A DNA stretch of 40,453 bases from Fidelibacterota bacterium UBA2986 (GCA_002346675.1 DEAI01000042.1:1-40453); one strand, 5' to 3'; positions 6,130 to 15,472 are shown, numbered from the stretch's first letter. Notes: generated from the letters alone by a model not told the origin. A program made the numbers and translations.

Positions 6130-8734
6130 TAAAGTACGACCTGTTTTACTGATTATTATTTTTTCATCAGTTATATTTACCCAATTCAATACAGATTGGT
6201 GGAAAACTGAAACTGACAATTTTATAATATATTTTCCAAGCAAATTGGAGTGGGAAGCCAACCAGCTCCTTAGTAGCTTAGAAAATTATAAACTTAGTGT
6301 TGAATACTCCATTGGGGTGAATCCATCAAAAACTGTTTTTATTTTAGAAGAAGGTGGATTAAAGTCAAGTGCATGGTTTAACTCTTCAGAGTCAGTAATA
6401 AATCAGTACGTTTCGCCATTCCCATCAGATTATTTTGGAAACTTCACATCCAATTATATAGGAGCAACCGGTTTGCATGAGTTTATTCATGCCACCCATA
6501 TAAATACTTCATCCGGAATTGCTGAAAATACTGTAAAACTCTTCGGTCCTTTTTTGCAACCACATAATTATTCGCCGGACTGGATTATAGAGGGTATAGC
6601 CATATCGGGTGAAGGTGAGTTATTTAAAAATTTTGGAATGTTAAACAGCGGTTGGTCAGAAGCAATGTTAGCAGCTCAGGTTAGATATAACATTTTACCT
6701 TATATTAATGAGTTAACTCACTCACCATTATCCTATTATTCTCATAATGATGAGTACTATATTGGCGGAAGATTTTTGGAAGATTTAACAAAATCTAATG
6801 GATTAGAAAAAAAGAAGAAATATATTTCAGAATTTGGTTCATACTGGTGGTCACCGATCTTTGGAAATATTATTCCAAAACTTGGCATCGATAGAGCGAT
6901 GAAAGTTGTATACGGAAAAGATTTGAAGAAATTATATCAAGATTGGTATAAAAAAGTGAACGAAAAATATAGTGATTATTTACAAGATGGAAAACAAATC
7001 ACATTTGATGGTTGGTATAAAAAATATTTAACTGTGTGGGATGATAAGATTTATTTTTTCAAAATGTTTTATTCAAAAAAAGATATTCCATATTATAGAT
7101 TAGTAGAGTTTGATACTATTTCAAAAACTGAGAGAGTACTGTGTGAATTAAAGCAATGGATCAATGCACCTCTGCAAATAAATAATGGAAAAATATATTT
7201 CAGTATGTATGAATTAAAAAAAGGATATGACAATAGTACAAATAATACATTTGGTTATGAATCGGTACTATATTCATTAGATATAGACTCTGGAAAAAGA
7301 AGAGAACTGATAACAACTAATTTCCGTTCATTTTCTGTGCTCCCTAATGATGATATAATTTATTCTAGTGATTTAAGAAATAAGTTTGGCTCTGATTTAT
7401 GGAAATTAGTTGAAAATAAAATTTCTTTTGTAGGAAGAATTAACATACAGGTTAGCGAAATGGTTTCACATGGTTACAAAATATTCTTATCAGGAAAATA
7501 TCTAAATAAACACTTTAATATTTTTGAATTAAATTTAAATAATGCATCGGTTAGGCAGCTAACAAATAACAACTGGACAGAGGCAGAGCTAAGAGTTAAC
7601 AATGATTCTATGTTATTATATACAGCAAATTATAATAAATCTATTGGTTTGTATGGGTATGATACAGATGGAGAGACGTTTTATCAATTATCTTTAAATG
7701 GGTTTTCAAGAAGAGGTGCTGTCATTGACAGTACACTATATTTTATAACTTTAACAGAAAGAGGAGAGGATATTTATAAAGAGGATTTTAATCCTAAAAT
7801 AAATACAATCTCTGAAAATAGTTTAGAGGAAGAATCTGTAGATGAAATATCCTTTACAAAAGATAAGGTAGACAATTCCATATATAGTAAATTATTTGTT
7901 CCATATTTACGAACTCCCTATTTCAATCAAACTACAGGTAAACCAGGAATTTTATTTAAGGGGTCTGATATATTAACCCACTTTAGATATTCTTCCTTTT
8001 TAAATTATTCATCATTGAATAAGTCTTTATCGATGACCAGTGGTTTTGGCATTTATAAATGGTCTCCTCTAGTTATTCAAGGATATACAGATTATGAAAA
8101 TATTTTATCTCTATCCGGAAGCTACCCTTTGTCTGTTACATCAAAATCGGGAGAACCTTCCGTATCAATAAACGGTAATGCTTATTTAGGTGGCTCAAAT
8201 TTTAGTGACCAAACTATCACACCAAGTATTTCAATATTTTATGATTATCCACTAAAATCAAATTTAATTATAATCGGAACACCTCTTTTTCATTTAAATA
8301 AAAAAGAGGAAACAAATATAGGTTTATATTTGCGAATAGTCACTAATCAAAAGAATATGATAGGTTATTTTAGGCTGGACACCAAGTTTCAATGGCAGAG
8401 CAATAATAAAATTAATTTTGTTACACGGGGTTCTGGAGCTATTTCATCTCACTATGGGTTTAGTATCTCACCAAGCTTTACCTTTCAAATTCTCAAGCTT
8501 AGAAAAGGTCTTTGGGATATTAATTTCTTTTTTGAGGATATAAATGGTCGTGTATATATAGATTATTTAACAGTGGACCATGGGGAATACCTTTCAGCCA
8601 TTGGGACTGAAGCATTTTTAGAAACTAGTTTAGCAATGGGGTCTTTAAAATTTAGTCCATCGGCTGGTATCGTATATAGCCAAAATGATAAGTGGAATTA
8701 TTATTTAAGGCTTAATTTTCCTTTGGTTCGTTGA
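6110..8734 (+). CDS. Peptidase MA-like metalloprotease with propeller and beta-barrel-like C terminus
   Basis: The 874-residue protein starts with a signal peptide (hydrophobic residues 11-23). Residues about 27-290 are a gluzincin peptidase domain: H-E-F-I-H at 123-127 gives two zinc ligands and the catalytic Glu124, and W-I-I-E-G-I-A (Glu161) the third ligand. Residues about 300-560 contain repeated strands of the TolB/YWTD kind (for example L-Y-S-L-D-I-D-S-G-K and I-F-E-L-N-L-N-N-A), suggesting a beta propeller. The last 250 residues alternate hydrophobic and polar residues in strands, ending N-Y-Y-L-R-L-N-F-P-L-V-R, and may form an outer-membrane beta barrel. The gene overlaps the methyltransferase gene by 20 bases. 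Likely a surface protease; substrate unknown. A TTG at 6122 is an alternative start. Confidence 0.8.
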   Translation: MGKSLINKVRPVLLIIIFSSVIFTQFNTDWWKTETDNFIIYFPSKLEWEANQLLSSLENYKLSVEYSIGVNPSKTVFILEEGGLKSSAWFNSSESVINQYVSPFPSDYFGNFTSNYIGATGLHEFIHATHINTSSGIAENTVKLFGPFLQPHNYSPDWIIEGIAISGEGELFKNFGMLNSGWSEAMLAAQVRYNILPYINELTHSPLSYYSHNDEYYIGGRFLEDLTKSNGLEKKKKYISEFGSYWWSPIFGNIIPKLGIDRAMKVVYGKDLKKLYQDWYKKVNEKYSDYLQDGKQITFDGWYKKYLTVWDDKIYFFKMFYSKKDIPYYRLVEFDTISKTERVLCELKQWINAPLQINNGKIYFSMYELKKGYDNSTNNTFGYESVLYSLDIDSGKRRELITTNFRSFSVLPNDDIIYSSDLRNKFGSDLWKLVENKISFVGRINIQVSEMVSHGYKIFLSGKYLNKHFNIFELNLNNASVRQLTNNNWTEAELRVNNDSMLLYTANYNKSIGLYGYDTDGETFYQLSLNGFSRRGAVIDSTLYFITLTERGEDIYKEDFNPKINTISENSLEEESVDEISFTKDKVDNSIYSKLFVPYLRTPYFNQTTGKPGILFKGSDILTHFRYSSFLNYSSLNKSLSMTSGFGIYKWSPLVIQGYTDYENILSLSGSYPLSVTSKSGEPSVSINGNAYLGGSNFSDQTITPSISIFYDYPLKSNLIIIGTPLFHLNKKEETNIGLYLRIVTNQKNMIGYFRLDTKFQWQSNNKINFVTRGSGAISSHYGFSISPSFTFQILKLRKGLWDINFFFEDINGRVYIDYLTVDHGEYLSAIGTEAFLETSLAMGSLKFSPSAGIVYSQNDKWNYYLRLNFPLVR

Positions 8735-8756
8735 TGAAATATATCAGGAGTAAATT

Positions 8757-9572
8757 ATGAAATTATTAGAAGGTAAAATTGCCTTGGTTACTGGAGTATC
8801 AAGAGGCATAGGACCATATATTGCCAGAATACTTTCAGATGAAGGCGCATCTGTCATTGGAATTTCTCGAAATGAAGAAAAGCTAAAGGACATAGAAAAA
8901 CAAATAATTGATGACGGTGGGAATGCCCAGATGATTCCATTTGATTTGAATAAATCGCATAGAATAAAAATATTGGTTCAAAAACTAAGTGAGTATAACG
9001 CGGATGATGTTGATATTTTGGTTAATAATGCCGGGATTGAAAAATATAGTGACTATGTAGATAACAATTATGATTCTATCCAGTCAATTATCAATGTGAA
9101 TCTTTTAGCTCCTATGGAACTTACCAGAATGATTTTACCAAAAATGCTTGAAAAAGGTTCAGGAAATATTGTGAATATTGCCTCATTGGCTGGTAGGAAA
9201 GGTGTCGCATACAATTCTATCTATTCAGCTTCAAAAGCTGGTTTGATTAAGTGGGGTGATGGATTACGACAGGAATTACACGACACAGGTGTTTCAGTAT
9301 CCACAATAATGCCGGGATACATAGATGAAGCTGGAATGTTTTATGATGGTGGATTTCCTGCACCTAAGTTATTGGGAACTTCACCACCTCAAAAAGTTGC
9401 AGGGGCAGTCTTAAAAGCTATTAAAACCGGAAAGGGAGAAATTATTGTAAATAATGGACCAATAAAACCACTCCTTGCTTTGAATGTATTTGCACCGGAA
9501 TTTGGAAATTACATTGTTAAAAAATTTGGTGTAGTTGAATTAAGTAAAAAACGGATTAAATCAAATGATTGA
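8757..9572 (+). CDS. Short-chain dehydrogenase/reductase
   Basis: The 271-residue classical SDR has the nucleotide-binding T-G-V-S-R-G-I-G at residues 12-19, N-N-A-G at 90-93, and a catalytic set of Ser143, Tyr156 and Lys160 (Y-S-A-S-K). Arg38 after the second strand suggests a preference for NADP(H), as inferred from the family. The substrate loop after P-G-Y is unusual (D-E-A-G-M-F-Y-D-G-G-F-P) and does not identify the substrate; the C-terminal tail of about 40 residues could contact a membrane or partner. AGGAG at about 8747-8751 supports the ATG. It lies 22 bases after the peptidase gene and is followed by an 84-base gap holding a CRP-type palindrome, so it probably ends the preceding transcript. 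Confidence 0.9.
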   Translation: MKLLEGKIALVTGVSRGIGPYIARILSDEGASVIGISRNEEKLKDIEKQIIDDGGNAQMIPFDLNKSHRIKILVQKLSEYNADDVDILVNNAGIEKYSDYVDNNYDSIQSIINVNLLAPMELTRMILPKMLEKGSGNIVNIASLAGRKGVAYNSIYSASKAGLIKWGDGLRQELHDTGVSVSTIMPGYIDEAGMFYDGGFPAPKLLGTSPPQKVAGAVLKAIKTGKGEIIVNNGPIKPLLALNVFAPEFGNYIVKKFGVVELSKKRIKSND

Positions 9573-9592
9573 TTTGTATAACGTGTATAACA

Positions 9593-9612
9593 AGTGTGAT
9601 GAATATCACACT
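9593..9612 (+). promoter_or_regulatory. Perfect CRP/FNR-type palindrome upstream of the selenoprotein gene
   Basis: AGTGTGAT-GAAT-ATCACACT is a perfect inverted repeat and contains TGTGA-N6-TCACA, the core of the CRP consensus, at 9595-9610. Its centre is about 54 bases before the ATG at 9657. TTGACT at 9617-9622 and TAAACT at 9641-9646, spaced 18 bases apart, form a possible promoter just downstream. A transcription terminator is less likely because no T-run follows directly. Confidence 0.6.
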
Positions 9613-9656
9613 CATATTGACTTATCAATCTTTTTAGAAATAAACTTAATATAGCT

Positions 9657-12380
9657 ATGAAAAAATATATCATCTCGATTTCACTATTTTTGTTAAGTAT
9701 ATCCTTTTCACAGAATTCATTTTATCTCGAAGATATAAATCCTAATTCGGATACGTATAGTACGATAATCGGACCGTCCTTTTACATTGGAGAAGTGTGT
9801 GTTATATTTTTTGGTCACGAGTCCTGAGGGACATGCAGAAGCCGGTTCGGTTTCCTAAACGAAATATTTCTGTCTCTTCTAGATGATGGGGTTGATGATG
9901 TCCATATCATTGGTGTAGGAAAAGATCAATATTCTGAATATTTAGATTTGATGATTAATGATAGAATTTTACCCTGGACCCAGGATCAGGAGACACAAGG
10001 ATATCCTGTGTGGACGACTTGGGAAGCTCTTCAGCGTACTGTTTTCTTTTTAAATACTATGGGAGAAATTGATACATCTTTTAATATTACACCATATGAT
10101 CCCAACAGCCCTGAAGATTTTGCCTATATAAAAAATCTGATTCTGGAACTGAGAGATACTACACAACATAATCTCATTGCTGTTCCTCATGATTACCCCA
10201 CAATCCAGGAGGGTATTGATGCTGCAACAAGTGGTGATACAGTATTGGTCAGTCCTGGTATCTATTTTGAAAATATTGATTTTAATGGAAAAAATATAAT
10301 TATTGGATCTCAATTTTTAACAACTCAAGATACCTCATATGTATCTCAGACTATAATAGATGGGAGTAATCCTTTATTTCCTGATAGTGGAAGTGTAGTC
10401 ATTTTTAAGAATGGTGAAAATTTAAATGCGAAATTATCTGGTTTTACATTACAGAATGGGAGTGGAACACTCGGCTTCGGCGGTGGAAACAACTTTACAG
10501 GAGGTGCGATTACAATTTATCAATCATCGCCAAATCTAGAATTCTTAAAGATAAAAGACAATACTTCGGACCTTGGTGGTGGAATTTATTGTAGGGAAGC
10601 CAATCCTTTAATTAGTAATGTAAATATTAAATATAATTACGCTGAGGGTGATGGTGGAGGAATAAGTTTAAGAAATGGTTCTAATCCTATTATTAATAAT
10701 TCAATAATTTGTTTCAATCAAGCTGAGTATGGGGGAGGTGCAATTAGAGCACTTCAGGGAAGTGATTTTACAATCCAAAATTGTCTGATTTATAATAATT
10801 TATCTGGGTTCGGAATTGTTTATTTATGGGATTCAAGTATGGATATGACCAATACAACTATGGTTAGTAATGAAGAAACATTTTTACACCTTAGAGGATA
10901 TACTAATACAAAAATTATTAATTCTATTGTAAGAAATCATTATCCAGGTGAAGAGCTGACATTTTATGATTTACATTCATCTAGTCAATTAACTTTTTTA
11001 TATAATAATCTAGATTTTACTGAAGAAGATATCAACAACGACTATGATTTAGAAATTAACTGGGAAGTTGGGAATATATCTGAGGATCCAAATTTTAGTG
11101 ATCCTTATTTTTATAATTATAACTTAGAAATTCCTTCATCCTGTATAGATTCCGGACATCCGGATTTGGACGGAGATGGATACAGCTGGGATATAGACCC
11201 CGATGATAGAGACCCTGATGAAACACGAATGGATATGGGTGCATTTTATCATCACCACAGTGCCGGTAATTTTCCAATCTCAGTTAGTTACAATGAAGGG
11301 TGGAATATGGTAGGGCTTCCATTGTTAGTTGAAGATGGACACTATCAATCCTTATTCAATTCTATATATTCAGGTTCCCTTTACAATTTTGATGGAATGT
11401 ACATTGTCGAAGAATATTTAGATGAAGGATTTGGATATTTATTAAGATTTACCGAAAACACCCAAGTAAATTTTGAAGGTACTCATATGTTAGATATTAT
11501 TATTCCCGTTGAGGGAGGATGGAATCTCATTTCAGGTCTCTCTACCTTAACCTCAGTGGATGAAGTCTACAGCTCCAGTATAATTTACCCGGGTACTATA
11601 TATGGTTTTGAGGGAACCTATGTGAATGCAGATTATATCGTACCAGGACGGGGCTACTGGGTGAGAGCCATGCATGATGGTGAGATAATATTGTCTTCAG
11701 CAAGTCTTGCCGTAAAAATGATAGAACAGGTAGATCACCTCTCAAGAGTAAATACCTTGAAAATTTCAAACGGAGATTACTCAACCACACTATTCTTTGG
11801 TAAGAATGTACCAAAAGGAAAGAAACTTAATTACAGCTTGCCTCCTATATTCCCGCAAATGCCTTTTGATGCCCGTTTCTCTGGTGACACGAAGGTTGTG
11901 CTAGAGTCGGGTTCAATTGAGGTCTTAAGCCAATTAGAAACGCTTACAGTAGATTACGATATAAAAATTATTGCTGGAGAGAAAATGAATTGGGTGCTTA
12001 TAACTGAGGACGGTATTCCATTTATTCTTGAAGGCACAGGAAAATTTACTGTTCTATCAGTAGAGAGGTTCACTCTTGACCGAATATCTCAATTGCCGAA
12101 AAAAAATAAATTAAAGCAGAATTTCCCGAATCCATTTAACAATAAGACATCAATCCATTACTATATACCTATAAATACCCATGTAATTATTCAGATATAT
12201 AATTTAAATGGTGCAATCGTTAAAACGCTGATAAATAATAATCAACTAGCTGGACATCACAAAGTTAATTGGAATGGGCATGGGAGAAACAATAATATAG
12301 TTTCCTCAGGAATTTATATTTATAAACTCAATACAAGAAGTGGGCAAAGCCTAACTGGAAAATGTATCTTTTTAAAATAG
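9657..12380 (+). CDS. Candidate exported selenoprotein: thioredoxin-like domain + beta-helix + T9SS sorting domain (TGA at 9825 read as Sec)
   Basis: Reading through TGA at 9825-9827 gives one 907-residue frame. It has a signal peptide (to about residue 19, S-F-S-Q), then a thioredoxin-like domain: strand V-C-V-I-F-F-G, redox motif Sec57-G-T-C60, helix R-F-G-F-L-N-E-I, strand V-H-I-I-G-V-G, and a later strand preceded by Y-P-V-W. Sec57 is exactly the N-terminal Cys of a C-x-x-C motif. Residues about 185-500 are a right-handed parallel beta-helix (repeated G-G-G-I and I-x-N motifs) closed by a C-I-D-S-G-H and M-D-M-G-A-F module. Two G-W-N...G-Y-W/G-Y-L repeats follow from Trp549, then the T9SS sorting domain with F-P-N-P-F-N at 823-828. 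The only alternative start after the TGA is TTG 9948, mid-domain with no signal peptide. Probably a secreted redox or adhesion protein. Confidence 0.8.
9825..9854 (+). promoter_or_regulatory. Candidate bacterial SECIS element (UGA plus hairpin)
   Basis: TGA at 9825-9827 is followed after 10 bases by a 7-bp stem: GAAGCCG (9838-9844) with CGGTTTC (9848-9854), including one G-U pair, around a GTT loop. The loop starts 17 bases after the TGA and begins with G. This fits the published bacterial SECIS rules as I know them (loop 16-37 bases from UGA, stem of at least 4 bp, G in the first two loop positions). The element is GC-rich in an AT-rich gene. Confidence 0.65.
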
Positions 12381-12400
12381 CTATATACATATTAGATTCC

Positions 12401-12416
12401 GCGTTGCAAAGAACGC
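12401..12416 (+). other. Small hairpin after the selenoprotein gene
   Basis: GCGTT (12401-12405) pairs with AACGC (12412-12416) around six bases. A looser T-rich stretch follows. It may be a weak terminator between the two cargo genes, but the stem is only 5 bp and the T-run is interrupted. Confidence 0.3.
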
Positions 12417-12466
12417 TTATGGTTTATTAAATATTTTTTATATATCCAAATTAAAAGGCCTGAAAA

Positions 12467-14872
12467 ATGAAAAAAATACTTTTTCTTATAATATTAAATT
12501 CTTCTTTCATAATAGCAGAGGAAGGCAAAAACACTCCAACACTTAAACTTCCTTTAGATGCTAGCCACTTAACGCTTCCACCTTTGAATATATTTCAACA
12601 GAATCGTGATTTTACTGAACTCCTTGGAATTTCAACCACTGCGCCGGCTTCTAGTAGTTCAATGTATTTTCATGCGGATATTCCCGATAGCATTTTAGAA
12701 GCAGGGCCAGTAGATGCATTTATATTTTATGGCAATGGACAAGACGGAAATTGGATTGAGGAGGATGCATATTATCTTGGAACTCCGGGATATGAAAATA
12801 CATTTGAGGCAGAGGCACAGACACCAACATCCGGAGAATTTCATATTGGTGTTCAATCAAACTTAACGTTTGGAGGTATTGAAGTTATAGCATCACAGTG
12901 TCCTTATAATGCAAATGATAATGTGCCTGCATCATGGTATATAAATGTTTGTGATGACGAAGAGGGAGATGAAGAAACAGGAGGGCAAAGTCTAGATATC
13001 CTTGATATAAATGTTGCTGTGAGCGATGATAGATTTCATGTGCACTTGAAAAATGCAGGTGGTGGCTTTCCAACTGGTGACTTTTTTGGTCCGTGGTACC
13101 TATACGTTGTTGGTTTTTTAAACCCAGAAGATCCGGATTCAAGCTTGTATGGTATCGCGTACGGTGATGGAGGATTTGGACTACTCTATCCAGGTGTATG
13201 GAAATTTCAGCTTGGAGAGGATTTACCTACATTTGTAGGTGATATAGATTATTCAATTACTGGTAACAATCTTTATATGGCAGCGAGTATGTCTGATATA
13301 TTCAATGATCCAGATTTTGGTGAATGGCCTAATGAATTTGAATCAGTAGTTGTAACAGGTCTTACAGTTGCAGCAAGCTTCACTGACTTAACCTTTGGAG
13401 ATCAGACAGATCCTGCGTTTTTAAATCCGGGATTCCAATCTTACCAAATTGGTGTCAATAATGCACCTCAGATATCTCAATTATCTGTTGATATTTTAGC
13501 TGACTCATCAAATATGCCAATAGTTAAAATACAGACAAATTATACAGATGAAGATAATCACTTTCCCCTATCTGCTGGATATACAATTTATCAATCGGGT
13601 AGTGAAATATTTTCTGGGGAAATGATATCTTATGACCATTTATATAGCGATGGTGCACTGTTTGAGATTGAACTTCCTCTAGGACCGGGTAGCTATGATA
13701 TTCACGCATCCTTTAGTGATGGTATGGACGTTGATGAATCTATAGTTTCTATTGATTTAGGTGGTGGAGAGACAGAGTATGAGGTTTCTTTAATTTCAGG
13801 CTGGAATCTAGTTGGATTATCTGTTCAAGTTGATGATCCTTCTCAGCAGTCGGTGTTTCCAACTAGTATTGAAGGAACTCTATTTAGTTTCTCTGATAGC
13901 TATTTTCTAACGGATTCATTTTTATCTGGGGTTGGATATTGGCTCCGTTTTGATGATGATAATTCAGTGACTATATCAGGTACTAACGTAAGTGAGCTGA
14001 ACGTTTCTCTCACAGAAGGGTGGAATATTATCGCAGGACCTTCTGAATCAATTTCAATAAGTTCGGCTTTGGATCCAGACTCTTTGATTGTTCCAAATAC
14101 ACTATTTGGGTATGATATATCTGGATACTTAGATACAGATTTTCTTGTTCCGGGCTATGGATACTGGGTACGCTCATTTGGAGATGGAGACATTACTCTA
14201 ACAATTGGAGAGAGTGAATTTATTTCAGAGCTTCCAGTTATTGAAAAAGTACAAGGCAATATGAATACAATTTCTGTTAATGATAAAATACTATATTTTG
14301 GTAATTCTTATTTATCAGAAAAAGAATTGTTAAGTTTTGGTCTACCTCCAAAGCCTCCAACAGGTTCCAGAGATATTCGTTTTTCTGATGATACAAAACT
14401 TTGTATAAAAGATGAGTGTATGATGGAGATAATGAATTCCACTTTTGATTATATTTCTATTGATTGCGAGATTAGAGATGGTCATATTTGGAATATTATT
14501 GATGAGAGGGGAAACTCTTATGAGTGTACAAATCTTGAGAAGTATGAACCTAAAAAACAAACTGAAACTATCATTTTGAGAAAAGGTGTTTCTTCATCAG
14601 AATCTCTAACAGAGCTCACTCTCTCACCAGCGCATCCTAATCCATTTAATCCAGTGACTAATATTCAATTTACCGTCCCAGAGATGTCTGACGTGAATAT
14701 AGTCATTTATGATGTGCAGGGGCGATTAATAGAAACACTTATTGATAATAGATTATCCCCCGGAGACCATATGGTTCAGTGGAATGCATCTGAGGTTTCC
14801 AGTGGAGTATATTTTTTACATATAGAGTCTAGCAAATTTTCCAGAATCCAAAAATTGATGTTTATCAAATAA
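12467..14872 (+). CDS. Large secreted T9SS cargo protein of unknown function
   Basis: The 801-residue protein starts with a signal peptide (hydrophobic to about residue 17). I do not recognise the N-terminal 420 residues: they are strand-rich, acidic, full of Gly, Asp and aromatic residues, and include a region (about 315-425) like an Ig-fold or cadherin-like domain (Y-T-D-E-D-N-H, then G-P-G-S-Y-D-I-H-A-S-F-S-D-G). From Trp446 come two G-W-N(L/I)...G-Y-W-(L/V)-R repeats, then the L-Y-F-G/G-L-P-P-K-P-P segment and a T9SS sorting domain with H-P-N-P-F-N at 723-728. No catalytic motif is visible, so a structural, binding or adhesion role is likelier than an enzyme. AAAAGG at about 12451-12456 supports the ATG. 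The stop is directly followed by the ATG of the next gene. Confidence 0.8.
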   Translation: MKKILFLIILNSSFIIAEEGKNTPTLKLPLDASHLTLPPLNIFQQNRDFTELLGISTTAPASSSSMYFHADIPDSILEAGPVDAFIFYGNGQDGNWIEEDAYYLGTPGYENTFEAEAQTPTSGEFHIGVQSNLTFGGIEVIASQCPYNANDNVPASWYINVCDDEEGDEETGGQSLDILDINVAVSDDRFHVHLKNAGGGFPTGDFFGPWYLYVVGFLNPEDPDSSLYGIAYGDGGFGLLYPGVWKFQLGEDLPTFVGDIDYSITGNNLYMAASMSDIFNDPDFGEWPNEFESVVVTGLTVAASFTDLTFGDQTDPAFLNPGFQSYQIGVNNAPQISQLSVDILADSSNMPIVKIQTNYTDEDNHFPLSAGYTIYQSGSEIFSGEMISYDHLYSDGALFEIELPLGPGSYDIHASFSDGMDVDESIVSIDLGGGETEYEVSLISGWNLVGLSVQVDDPSQQSVFPTSIEGTLFSFSDSYFLTDSFLSGVGYWLRFDDDNSVTISGTNVSELNVSLTEGWNIIAGPSESISISSALDPDSLIVPNTLFGYDISGYLDTDFLVPGYGYWVRSFGDGDITLTIGESEFISELPVIEKVQGNMNTISVNDKILYFGNSYLSEKELLSFGLPPKPPTGSRDIRFSDDTKLCIKDECMMEIMNSTFDYISIDCEIRDGHIWNIIDERGNSYECTNLEKYEPKKQTETIILRKGVSSSESLTELTLSPAHPNPFNPVTNIQFTVPEMSDVNIVIYDVQGRLIETLIDNRLSPGDHMVQWNASEVSSGVYFLHIESSKFSRIQKLMFIK

Positions 14873-15262
14873 ATGCACGATAAAAACGATAATTTTTTTC
14901 TTACTGAAGAAGATAAGCTTAGATATCTGAATCAGATTCAAAATTTTGATCTATCAAAAAAAACTGAATTGCTATCTATAGTACCTGATAAACTCAATAC
15001 ATTTTTAAAACATGATTCATTTAATTCAATTGAGATACAGTTAATTAATGATTTAGTTCAACTCTATGAATTGTTGAAAGAAAATCCAAAAATGGATGAA
15101 TCAATTCAAAAAAAGATATGCTTTGCTCTAGATTATTTTTCTGATGAGGATGATGAAATTCCAGATTCAATTCCAGATTTCGGATTCATAGATGATGCAG
15201 CAATAATCAAATGGATTGTGGAAAGTCTACAAGGTGTACTTCAAAAAAAAGTAGTATCCTAA
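14873..15262 (+). CDS. DUF1232/YkvA-like small protein
   Basis: The 129-residue protein begins at the base following the stop of the cargo gene (TAAATG), which suggests translational coupling. The C-terminal third has the DUF1232 (YkvA) signature: A-L-D-Y-F, then D-E-I-P-D-S-I-P-D-F-G-F-I-D-D-A-A-I-I, matching the family pattern L-x-Y-x(5)-D-x-I-P-D-x-x-P-x-x-G-x-x-D-D. In this copy the usual hydrophobic transmembrane character around that motif is weak and the region is acidic, so it may be soluble. The N-terminal half is helical and charged, without known motifs. The function of the family is not established. Confidence 0.75.
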   Translation: MHDKNDNFFLTEEDKLRYLNQIQNFDLSKKTELLSIVPDKLNTFLKHDSFNSIEIQLINDLVQLYELLKENPKMDESIQKKICFALDYFSDEDDEIPDSIPDFGFIDDAAIIKWIVESLQGVLQKKVVS

Positions 15263-15277
15263 ATTAAAGTGTGTGAA

Positions 15278-15472
15278 TTAGGAAAAATCGTCTTCAGAAA
15301 ACTGCCATTGACATGGACCACACCACCAGGGCTTTCCATAATAATCTTTTCGATTTTCATTTAACTGCAAAGGGATTTCACAGCGTGGGCAGTCTCTTTC
15401 TGTGCCTTCTTCAGGCCACGTGTAATCCGGTTTAAATTTTATAGGATTGTCTAAATTTTGGTGATCATTCAT
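15278..15472 (-). CDS. Small zinc-ribbon protein
   Basis: The 64-residue product has two knuckles, C-P-R-C and C-G-P-C, about 23 residues apart, separated by a polar segment and W-W; this is a typical four-Cys zinc ribbon. It ends acidic (S-E-D-D-F-S). I chose the start at 15472 (M-N-D-H-Q-N); an upstream in-frame ATG at 15553 would add 27 hydrophobic residues and overlap the divergent gene, which seems less likely. It is the only gene on the minus strand in the window, convergent with the DUF1232-like gene (15 bases apart) and divergent from the TPR lipoprotein gene (63 bases). Such small ribbons bind nucleic acid or serve as metal-binding adaptors; no specific function can be given. Confidence 0.7.
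   Translation of the reverse strand: MNDHQNLDNPIKFKPDYTWPEEGTERDCPRCEIPLQLNENRKDYYGKPWWCGPCQWQFSEDDFS

Noticed and set aside
9825..9827. TGA read as Trp or Gly through an altered genetic code
   Set aside because: TGA ends many intact genes in the window (for example at 1246, 8734, 9572, 18209, 24417), so a general reassignment does not fit.
9948..12380. Separate gene starting at TTG 9948
   Set aside because: It would start in the middle of the thioredoxin-like domain, lack a signal peptide although the tail is a secretion domain, and leave the upstream in-frame signal peptide unexplained.
15259..15283. Bidirectional terminator between the convergent genes
   Set aside because: The imperfect CCTAAATT/AATTAGG pairing overlaps both stop codons, has a bulge and no clear T-run.
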